A stretch of 64,000 nucleotides of DNA from Pohlia nutans (taxonomy: Eukaryota > Streptophyta > Bryopsida > Bryales > Mniaceae): the NCBI GenBank assembly GCA_022496805.1, contig CM040094.1:12609501-12673500 (forward strand), in the 5' to 3' direction. A model generated the notes under the pieces. That model saw only the letters and a list, made by a program, of their open reading frames with translations. It had not been told where the DNA came from and ran no database searches. Shown in pieces: positions 1 through 11,700 of the stretch. The position numbers and the translations under genes were made by a program. Each line of letters begins with the position of its first letter. Within the stretch, counting starts at the first letter, position 1.

Positions 1-1960
1 GACATACTTTAATCTTCCAACCCAACAGTCCGATCTTACCAATGAAGATATAACCGTCACTTGTTTCATTAAGCTAGGCTTTACATTTATACGGTTGAAT
101 ACTATTAATAGTATTCATAATTTCAACAGAGAGAGTTTTAAAAGAACATCATCCAAAAAACTGTAGTGTTGTCATAACCACCCTAGGCACTAAAGAATTA
201 AAAAGAGGGGGCTAGGGCCGCATCTTTGTAGTCTCTACCCTTCCAAGGGAGAGACTACGGAAACGCTTCATTTTTTGAGGAGTTACCATGAGTTACGCAT
301 CTGGACAGTAAAAAGAAGCCGTAAAAAAATTGGGGTAAATACTAAGGTAGAGACTTTGCGACTAGCCACTTGTTTGAAAGCGTATTGCAAAAGCTCGTAC
401 AAAAGCTCATGCAAAATCTAGGACAAATACTCACATTCTACCAACACTATTAGAATTATTTGTAAACTAAAGGGTTGAGTGGGCCTAAGTTGGATGAAAA
501 TTTGGAGAAACGAAAACTATTGAGAGAAGTTTTAGGAAATCAAAAGAATGGGTGAGTGTGAACGATTTAGGTATATATAGTGAGAATCTATTGCCAAAAT
601 AGGGGCTAGCAATGACCTTGATGTGTGAAGGTGAATAATAGAAACTTAGGTGAGAAGTTTTTTAGCACCGATTTTGGTGCTTTCAAAGTTTGCATGCACA
701 GTTTTTTTTAGTACCCAACACATGTTCTTTTTTGAGGATTACTGTCACTATTCACTCAAACTATGGTCCACTCACCCACTTTTGAGGGACTTTACAGATA
801 AGGTAGAGGGTCATATTTCTGACCGGGTTGTATTTCCGACCCCTACTGGTTGGGGGATGGGTGTCAGAAACCAGCCAGCATGGTTTCAAATAGTGTCCAA
901 GAGTGTTCTAATTTCGTCCATGCTTATATAAAAAAAATTGGTACTGATAACCAAAATGATATTTTTTGGGGTGCTGACTCATCCATCATCATTGTATCCA
1001 AAAGATCCTGGCTATTACTTCAGTCACTGAAACAGTCCGCACCGACAGAGTGTGTGCAAGACTCTCAGTCTTCTATCACCGGAGATCATTTGGAGCTTAC
1101 AAATTTTCCTGAAATCAATCAAAGGGTTCTTAGGGTTAACTTTTCCTTCACAGCGTGCATTCAATCTCTTGTGGGCTTGATTCTTGTATCGACATCATGA
1201 TTCAATTTAGAATCAGCTCAGCATAGAATTTCAATTCATGCTCTCTTTTTCTCATTTTCTTCTTTTAACAAAGAGAAACGTCATGTTTTGTAGAGAAATC
1301 TGGCGAAATAGTTACCACCTGGGGTCCCTACCGACAGTGTAGCATGTGTCCAGGATAGTTAGATTGTCATTTTAGAGAAAATCACACTAATTTTGAGTTG
1401 AGAGTGGTGTAAGAGCATTCCCACCCACACACGATAGGATTAACTCTCTCAAATTATTCATCTACATTTGAAGGGCCCTTGCACTCACAGTCCTTCACCC
1501 TAGCACGCCCTTCACATATCAAAAGTGCGCATCAAATAGTCAATGGACCGATCAGAAATAGAATGGGAGGATATAGTCAACTAAATAGTGGTTTGAAGGC
1601 CCAATTTCTAACACGCTAGGATCCAGAGTCAAGAGGTATTTTGAAAGAACCCTTGGCACTTCTCATTTACTTCTGGAGTGTGAGAGACTCTCTGAGGGCA
1701 TGGGGTGGCCCTGCTCTAATTCAATACTCTGCGAATTGTTTTCCTTCTCATTCAATCGAGAAAGTGCCCGGAATGAATCTCACGTTCAGATTTTCAAAAC
1801 CTGCTTAGCTTGTTTAGAACGTTCTATTACAGAAGTTTAGTGTTTTTGGATTTTTTTCACGGGCTTCTAGTTTCTGAATTCCTCTTATGTGTTGTTTCTT
1901 TTGCAGAATTTTTAGTAGTGTGAAGGCGAACCGAATAGGTGAGTCTTTGTGGAAGAACTG
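1..1960. other. Upstream intergenic region, no gene recognised
   Basis: No exon chain could be supported. Two overlapping open frames at 650-1200 have no recognisable motif and no continuation. Positions 206-375 form a dispersed repeat with a partner at 41057-41253 (both hold a CTCTACCCTTCC / GGAGAGACTA-like inverted pair, then a GGGTAAATACTAA segment). A strong GTGAGT donor-like site at about 1939 follows a pyrimidine-rich AG near 1906, so a 5' untranslated exon of the kinase gene may lie at about 1907-1938. That is inference only. Confidence 0.5.
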
Positions 1961-2711
1961 TAAGTGATGGTTTTGGCTTGTTTTGTTCAAGAATATGTTT
2001 GAGCTTGGTATTCCAATTAACTGACAGCTTTTGAAATCAAAATGAATTCAAAAGTTATGTTTGAGACCAAGAAGTTCAAATTGGGTTTCATGTTTTATGG
2101 GGTAGTTTTGAGTGGACTTCGTCATGTTCAATTTATTTGTTTCTTGTTCTTCACTGATTCTGGTGATATAAAATTTGAATTCATCTAAATTAAGTTTTTG
2201 ATCGATTGAATTTGATATTTTAAAACCATGAATTCTTGGGCCTTTAGGGAGTTGAGGAATCAACATATGTAACCAAGTTGTACCCTATTTTGCAGATTAA
2301 TTCTTTTACACTTTCTGCTCGCTTGCCTGTGTGTGTATGTAAGCGATGGTTTTGGCTTGTTTTTGTTCAAGAATATGTTTGAGCTTGGTATTCCAATTAA
2401 CTGAAATAGCGTTTACAAAATGAATTCAAAAGTTGGGTTTAAGGCCAAGAAGTCCAAATTGGGCTTTATGTTTTTTTTGGAGTAGTTCTTACATGGACTT
2501 CCTCATGTTCAATTTATTTGTTTCTTGATGACCAATGTTCTTCACTTATTCCGGTGATATGAAATTTGGTCTTATCTAAATTAATTTTTTGATCAGTTGA
2601 ATCTGTCAGTTTAAAAACCATGAATTTGTGGTCCTTTAGGGAGTTGAGTAATCAACATATGTAATCAAGTTGTACCCTATTTTGCAGATTAATTTTTTTG
2701 TCACTTTCTGT
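1961..2711. repeat. Direct tandem duplication of about 380 bp (two copies)
   Basis: Copy 1 starts at 1961 and copy 2 at 2340, an offset of 379. Both begin TAAG[TC]GATGGTTTTGGC and run in parallel through GAATATGTTTGAGCTTGG, a CCAAGAAGT(C/T)CAAATTGGG block and a GCAGATTAATT block (2294 and 2685). Each copy contains a worn member of the TTAA element family A described below. Copy 2 ends only about 55 bp before the kinase start codon, so the duplication extends the promoter or leader. Confidence 0.9.
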
Positions 2712-2765
2712 GGGCATGATTGAGATGATTGAAGGCCGACGTAACCATCATCTGATCTGACTACG

Positions 2766-5700
2766 ATGGACCCGGGCATCAGGATCATTGTTTTCCTCAC
2801 TTTGTTCCATTTCTTCAAAGCAGTTTTGGCACAAGCAAGTGGAGACTTGCTATGGGGTGATCAAGGTTTGTTTAACCCCTAAAGGCCCAAGAAACTCAAA
2901 TTGGGTCTTATGTTTATCTTAGCAATTTTGAGTAGGTCATCATATGTATACTTCTTTTTATTCAGATTTATTTGTTGTTTGATCAACACATGCAATGTTC
3001 TTTACGGATTCTAGTGATATAAAATTTAGTCTCATCAGAATTATATTTTTCACGTTATTAATTGAATTTTTCATTTTAAAATCATGAATCCTTGATCTTT
3101 TAGAGGTTCATACCTTCCATACCAGACATGTGCACATGAATCTAGAAATTCATGGAGCCCTGCAATTGATTTCTCTTGATGTACATGTAGTCCATACAGT
3201 AGGAACACTCCAGATCGTCATTGAGCATAGAATAATATAAAATCAATAAATACAATTATGTGTACTTGTAAGCAAATGGAAGAAGATTCTCATGCACGAA
3301 CAAACATGTTATTTGGAAGCAGTGTGCAAAAGTTACGAAAGTTCAAAGTTTTATTCGTAGATGATGTAAAACTGAAATTTGAACATATGTGTAGGTGGTC
3401 TATATTCTCTTAATTAATACTTCCTCTATCTAGAAGTAATTGTCCTGGTTTTTGCCTTTTTGGCATATTCTTTTTTATAGTATTTCAAATACTAAGACGG
3501 TTTTTTTGGCAAAATAAGCGTCAAGTTAAAACACCAGTAGAAAAAGTGGTAGTGCCATGGGAGATGTCTAGGCAAGTGGTGCCCGATTCCACGCATGCAC
3601 AATGATTTTGCTTGAGCATCTCCCTGGAGAATGTCACCTTTTCTAGTAGTGACACTAGGACAGTTATTTCCAGACGAAGGAGTATGTACCCATTAGAGTT
3701 AACGGAAAAGAAGCCTATCTAACCTCCCTTTTTGCTCTACTTGTAACCTCACTTTTGAGCTTTACTTGGGTTGAATAGTGTCGTGTCATAGATTGTCCCC
3801 TTGTAGGCCATGGGCTTGGAAGTTTGGTAGAAGGTGTGGGAGTCATTGCCAGGTGTGGAGAATACTGACAGTGGCTTGCTTTAGATTGTCTCCCAACTCA
3901 TCATGAACTAGTTTTCGGTCTCTTTATATTTCAATATGAGTTCAAGAGGAGTTCAAGAGGAGTTTGCTAAAACTTTCCTCTTTGAGCTGACTTTTCGGTT
4001 AACTCTATTATGTAAGATTTTAGGTTTGCATGCATTTTTGTGATGTTGAGTGTCCTTAACTTTAGCTTTTTATTTCTTGGCACATGTTACAAATATGTAT
4101 TAAACATTGGTTGTACAAACTGTACAGCTGAAGCTATCCAAAATATTACCAAACAGTGGAGCCAAACCAACACGGACATTGAAGCCGTTCTGCCAGGCTG
4201 GACTGTTGGGAGCTTGCCTTGCATCAACGGCGCAACCAATTGGAATGGATTAGTATGTTGGGGACCTGCTACAATTAATGTCTCCTTCGATTACTATTAC
4301 ATTATTGCCTTGTGAGACTCTCTACATTATTTTCACACTCTTTAATATCACACTCCATGTAACTGGACACTCTCCACATGCCAACTTTTGAACTCATATG
4401 AGACTCATATACATTGAAGGTGATATAAAATAGTTATGAATGTACTCCCTCTATCCAAAAATAACTATCCTAATTGTTGGCATGTGAATTTAACTCTTTT
4501 TTTTACCAAAAATAGTGGTCTCAATACTTGAAAAATGGTTTTTCTTAGTAGTAGTATGTAGTTTTTGTGTCACTCTCACTGTTTGCCCCGTTTGAAGTGG
4601 ACAAGGCTCACGTTTGAAGTATAACTTAGCATAGGACAAATATTGTCAAAAAATTGCCAAAAACTACGACAATTATTTCCGGACAGAGGGAGTATATCTT
4701 ACTGGCAATAATTTTGGTTCTTCCAATACTCTGTAAGGATTTGGGTATTGGTAAATATTCTATCACCTTAGCTTTGAGGGTGTTTTTTCATGCATTGATT
4801 TATAATATTCTTAGCATTATGAAGTTAGAGCCACTTTCATTGATTGTTTTTATACTCTCAAATAGTTCTTGATTGTACGTCTATATGGAAGTTAACCCCT
4901 AAAGGACCAAGAAGTTCAAATTGGGTCTCATATTTTTTTGCAGTTTTGAGTAGATTCTATGTGGACTTCTTTTTGTTCAAATTTGTTTGTTCTTTACCAA
5001 CATATGCATTATATTCCAATGATATAAAATTCAATCTCATCTTAATTATATTGTACACTATGATCAATTGAATTTGCCATTTTTAACCATGAATCCTTGA
5101 TCCTTTAAGGGTTAAAAAGGTCAAAGTGTGTTGTTTTACGTGCAGGCAAATAAGTAGCACCCAATTGCAAGGCACTCTGCCTCCATCTATTGGAAGCCTG
5201 GACACTCTAGCATACTTGTAAGTTTCATATTTTGGATATTCATAAGTATGTTACTTGAGATGGAATGTTCAATTACACATCCTTTACACTGACATGGAAT
5301 GATATGATCTAATTTTAGTATAAAAAATATGGGACAAGTCATATGCGTTCGACTTTACAACTCTCAATATTTTAGTTCTATATTTGTTGGTTGTCATGTA
5401 TCATGTCAATTTACGACAGTGTTTTCAATATAATTAGATTGTTTCAAGAACTTTTAGACAACACCATAAAAATAATTTTTGTCGTGAATTATGATAAGAT
5501 TCTTCTACAGTCATTATGATTAGTAATTTTTATTTTTATTTTATTTTTATTTTTATTTGAAGGGTAATCGAGCTCTCAGATTTTCATACATGATACTTTT
5601 AGGGAGGGTCTAAGGGAGCATCCGACTCTCCGATTCAGTTTCGTAAGAAAAAGAAGCACTGATATGATTGTATAGGAAAGTCTCCATAATACATACTTTG

Positions 5701-8700
5701 GTGATCATTATGAGCATAAGGAGACCTTTCCATAAGAGATGTTTCTTTTTAACCCCTAAATGTCCCAGCGTCCAGAAACTGGATCACAAATGGATTCAAA
5801 GCCTTGTAACTTTCTCATACAATATTGGATGACTTTCATCCAAATCACCTTTGCAAGCCTATTAAATTCTCAACCAATTAGAGTAAATCTCTTGTGATGG
5901 GGAGATGTTGATAATATTGAAGAGGCCTCCAAATGCAAGTATGTCAAATTTGTTGGGTAGATTTCATGCATGAAACGGTCCTCTCATGTATACATATTGT
6001 ACATCTGAGTCATGCTAATATCTATTTACGAGGCTAGCATCTACTTATGTTCAAAGGATCGGTACGTTTAGGGGTTAATGGAATAGTCCAATTTTACGAA
6101 ACACTAGGTATTGGATACCTACTGACCTGCAGTTTGGGTGATGTAGGACAATCACAGACAATCCACAGCTTACGAGACAAGTTCCGGCCTTATTGACAGG
6201 CTTGACCAGATTGAACACAATGTAAGTACTGTAATCTCAAAGATAGTCAATCAAGCTGGTGTCAATATGGACTTTTGGGCACCATGCTCTCATACTATTC
6301 TTTGCAAAAGTAATAAGAGTAATTATTTATCTTCCTTTTCAAAAGGATTTAGAATTTTTTTCAAATTTGCAGCATGTTGTCCAAAGGAGCTGCAAGCATA
6401 AATTGAAGCATTGGAGAGATATATTTAGTCCATGATTCCTATTTTATTTTCAAGTAGTTGACCATTCATGTGAAAATTCATGTCGATAAGGTAATTTTTG
6501 TCATATAATATGTTTATTTTCTCATGTTGAACCAAAGTTCTTCATAGATTATGCAATAGTGGATATAAGGAATTAAGAGTCTTAGAGGCCAAGTGACATT
6601 GCACTAGTAGAAAAGACACTTGTGCTGAGGGAGATGCCTAGAGAAATGGACAGCACTTGCCTAGAATTGGGTAACATTGTCTCAGCATCTGCCTCCGCAA
6701 AGACACCTTTTCTACTTGTGTTGGAATTTTTTTCTAACAAGATGTTTTGTTGTTCAGGGACCTTCATGCCAATGATCTCACAGGTCCAATACCAGAATGG
6801 ATTAGCGGCACTGAATCGCTCACTGTCAAGTTTCACTTCCTTCAAATAAGTGTCCAGATGTGGTCAATGTCCTAGGTACTTGCAAACTATATGATACATG
6901 GAACATTGACCACAATGGGACACGTGCACATTGGAGCGAGAAATATTTTTTCTTTTGTGGAATGTGTTCTTTTTATTGGCAATAAGTATGCCAAATGAAG
7001 TGTTCAACGTAACTATGTCACTGTCTCATTGACTCAAAGGGTCAAACAAGGATTATAACGTATAATTATTCTCTCATTCTAAACCCTTAATCCTAAAGGA
7101 CCAAGGAACCCAGATTGGACCTCATGGTTTTTATAGTGATTTTGAATATGTTTTTGTAAACTTCCTTTTATTCAAATTTATTTGTCTTTTTCATCAACAT
7201 ATGCAATGTTCTTCACTGATTCCATATATAGAACAACTTGGCACTATGCTATCAAGTCCATTATTTAACTAATACTGCTTTCTTTTGTTGGATCCTGCAA
7301 TTTATCAGAGATTTTCACAGGAACAGACTGGAGGGGAGCCTCCCAGATTTAAGAAGTTGTTATAACTTGGGTATACTGTAAGCTCGCACTATATTCATTT
7401 GCATCATTCACACAAACATTTAGCTTGTGATCATCATTGTTCATTATCATCACATATTTATCAAAATTGTTGTTAACAATAAGTGTCTCATGACAACCTC
7501 CAATAATAACCAAAAAAAAATGCCACAAACATAGTCACTATTACAGAAGTGATCTTGGGACACAAAACTAGTACAGTGTCTAAGGATGGTGCTATAGGAC
7601 TATTTGTGCATCAAGCTAAAATGCTAGAGCACGGTGCCATAGGACCATTTGTGCACCAAGTTACAATGCGAAAGCATGGTGCGACAAAATGGTCATGTGG
7701 CATCATGCTCAAGCACTTTAACTTAATGCCCCAAGATCACTTTTCTACAAGTGCAGTGGAACAACTACTTTGGTTTGGCATGAATTAATTGAAGCAATGA
7801 AAGTTGAGAAGTCTTTGGAATTTTATTTTATATTGAATGTTGTTTTTGTGTGATGAAACAAGGAATCTTGAGGAATATTGAAATGATGAAATGAAAAAAT
7901 TATTAATATTTGGTACATTACTGTACCTGGAAGGCAAGGTTATCAGCTCATGCCTGATATTTAATATTTTTTTCAAAAATGATACGAATATCCTCTAAAA
8001 TTCTATGGATATTTTTTAAGATTCTCTATTTCACCACAACAAGAATTGAAAATTTTGAAAAATAATTTCCTAAGAATTTGGGCTTCTCGTTTTTTAGTTA
8101 TTCTTTGTCAACCTTGCTTTCCGGGTATTGTAGTATTGAACTAGTTATTAACTCTTAAACTACATTTTAGGTCCTTGGTAGGGAGCCCAAGGATCTCTAA
8201 AAGAATATGGATTATATATTTAAGTCGGGCATGAGTGCATGATCAATCACAACAAAAAAAACAAGCACATGTATGAGGAATCAATTGGGAACTTGGGCAA
8301 GAATCAAATAATCCCTCAAGTATTTTTGATTTAAACATTGCAAACAAGCATGAAATAATTTGTTGTTGCAACTAAGCACATCAGATGCTTTACCTTGTTG
8401 TGCATTTAATGATCTATGTCTAGTTAGAAAAAGTTGAATAAAGCTCTTGCTAGAAGCAAGGTTCCTTGGAAATCAAGCCCGAGAGGTTAACCTACGATAT
8501 TATTATGGACGAGCACATGCTACAATTAATTTTACCAACTTTTGAAAACAGCTCCCTTGACTGAATAAAAATCTGTTTGACTTTGGATCTCAGGGATTTG
8601 AGCGAGAACTTGTTGAGCGGACCGATTACAAGGTTCTTCCCCCTGGCTTTGAAAACTCTGCAACTCTCCCACAATCAGTTCTCTGGAAACATTTCGTGCA

Positions 8701-11700
8701 CTGGTGACACTTTGGGCTATTATGATGGTGGCATTGACAAAGTGAATTCCTTGACATCTTTGTAAGTCATTTTGCATCGCAAGCATAATTTGTTCATTAC
8801 CGTAGTATCATAGTTGTAATTTCCGTCATATTGAGACTTATTGAAATTTACAACTGACATAGATTCAGTGGGAAAATCTATACGTTTTGTAGATTTAAAA
8901 GAGTCTCAATATGAGAATTAAACGAATATGACTTTTAGGCATGAAAGTACCATAAGTGGAGGACAAGGTTGGCTTAAAATATATCTAGAAATAAATGAGA
9001 GTTTGTTTGTGTTTTTATTTTATTTTAAAAAGGGTTTTTATGGTGACAAATCGTTTCTTTGGTTTTCTGTTTGTGAAATGTGCAGGAATTTGAGCAATAA
9101 TGGACTCAGTGGACAAATTCCGCAGTGTTGGCAAAGCCTAGGTAATCTAGTTACACTGGACCTGTCTAACAATTCATTCAGTGGATCATTCGAGCCAAGC
9201 TTCTTCCTCAATTGGTCTAGGCTGGAGTATTTGTAAGTATTTGGATTAACCCTTGACCCCTAAAGGACCAAGAAGGCCAAATTGGGCCTCATGTAATTTT
9301 TAGCAGTTTTGAGTAGGTACTATGTGGGTTTCTTTTTGTTCAAATGTATTTGTTGTTTGACCAACACATGCAACATTCTTCATTGATTTCAGTGATATAA
9401 AATTTGATCTTTCATCTAAAATATATTTTTCACAATATGATCAATTGAATTTGTCATTTTAAAATCAATAAACCATGAATTCCTAATCCTTTAGGGGTTA
9501 AACGGCCCAAAAGCCCTTTGCAGCCATATAGTATATATTGTATTTGGTGGTATTTGATCAAAATAGCAATGACTAAACACTTTCCAGTATAGAACAAAAT
9601 TGATAATTGTGATATAATATGTATCTGACAAGATGTCACAATTCATAGAGTAAACCACAATTGAACAATTATATGGTTAAATACAGGTTGTAGAGAGGGA
9701 CCCAAAGGACTTTTTAAGGGTTAATGACCAGGTAGTGTAAAGCACCTTTGTCACCACTTTTTCATTCCTTTCAGTTTTTTTATAAAAATTACCTTTGTTT
9801 ATTAACGTGAATGAAATGATGATTTTTACACATTGGTTACAGCAACAGATCCCCTAATACCAAGTTGCATGTTCTCTATTTCTTATAAATTTGTTGTGAG
9901 ATATTTGATATGATACTATGGGTTGATAGCTCCACTAGTAAAAAAGGTGACATTGCCGAGGGAGTTGCCCAAGCACGTGGTACCTAATTCCACGTCTGCA
10001 TAGTGATTTTTTTTTCTGTTAGTTCTCGTCTAACACAAATAATTCAATGAAAGTAGGAAAAGTTTTGGCAATTATTAGTTTTTTAATTGAGATTTTAATA
10101 TGGTGAAAAAGAGATTCTTACAAAATATTGACATGAAAAAACCTGAAAATAATAATTACCGTACAACTAGGCACATTAGTATGGAACCGGCTATACGTTT
10201 TTTGATATTTGATGAGCTTTTGGTATTTGATATATGATGTGAACTTGTGATGGATACACCTGCAGGTACGGTGACAATAACAATTTCAGTGGAGTCCTTG
10301 ATCTTTCACAAGTGAACTTCACAATGCGGCAAATCTCGCTGGTGAACAACAGCATTTCTCATGTCATCCTGCCCCGTTCCAATGCAACCTCTCTGCTGTA
10401 AGCATCTGCATCTTCACATGAGAGTCTTTAAAAAATAAAAAAAATTCAGTCATCTTCACATGACTCAAATTTTTTTAAATAAAAATAAAAATAAAAAGTT
10501 GTTTTGGACCATTTAACCCTTAAATATCAAGAGGGTTCTTGGAGGGCAGCCCAAAGAGTATCTCTAAAAGTCTACAAGAGTTGTTGTCAAAAAAAAATTA
10601 AAATTAAAAAACCTAAGTGCTAGCCTGTCGTCGGCATCGTTGGCCAGTATTTTTGCTCTTTAAAAAAATGCTTTGTCTCTCTTCACTATTGCTCCCTAAT
10701 CATAGCTCCCTCCTTCCCCCCATTCCTTCATTTGATTGTGGATTATTTCACGATTGTTTAATTTTGGCATATTTGCTAAATTTAGCCTCACTTTTTCATC
10801 ACCTTTCCAAAGCACTAATTCATTTCAAACTTGGTTGGAAAAATCTACTTTTTTTCTCCATTATTCTCTTATAAACAAGCCCTTGGGGCTTTTTATATGT
10901 TTGAGGGTTAAGTTACTAAGAACCAGTTTGAAAAGACCAAATTCCTACTAGTAATCAGTATTATGCCAAAGCATGTTTGTTTGGCATTTGTATTATGAAA
11001 TATGGGTTGCATAAAGAAAATTAATTAGATTGTGAATGTGTTGGGGAGAACTCTTGCATCGCTAATAGATCAAAGATAGTTGCATTGCCAAAATATGGAG
11101 TCACAAGCCCATTTGTAAACCAATCTAGTGTACCTCTGGCACTGTTACTTGGTTCCCCAAGTACACCTTTTTATTGTCCGTTATCAATAGAATGGATTCT
11201 CTAGCTAGAGATCCTGAGCTTGGATTAATACAATTTGTCCTGTTTTTTTTTATCTGATGCAGGCTTGGTGGAAACCCTGTTTGCAATGACCAGGAAATCC
11301 CACTGGAATTTTGTCGCTCTGATTACAACACCGTGATTATAGTGAAGAAGGGTACAATTTCCCAACCTGTTAATCCTTTTAACGTTCCGATTCAACACTG
11401 TTTTCAAAAATTCTTTTTAAAATGTTTGGTGATAAAAAAATGGAGTTAATGTTCACTGAAAAGTTGTAAACGTAAATGTGAAGATCACATCAGCTGAATT
11501 CATCATATTTTTTGTTAATATTTTTCAATTAGTTTTGCAAGGTTTTCTCTACAAATTCAATTCAAATTTTCAAATCAACACAAAAATATTAGAAAATATT
11601 GGAATGAAATTGCAATAACATGCACTACGAGATGATATGGTTTCCATTATTTGATTTTACTTATTTTGGAAAATTGTGTTTAAAGTCTCACTTTTTGAAC

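Noticed and set aside
650..1200. Overlapping 93-aa and 116-aa frames
   Set aside because: No motif, no signal of conservation and no phase-compatible partner exons.
7549..7788. 79-aa frame reading GAIGLFVHQ repeats
   Set aside because: Lies inside the CACTA-like miniature element; the peptide repeat mirrors the DNA repeat.
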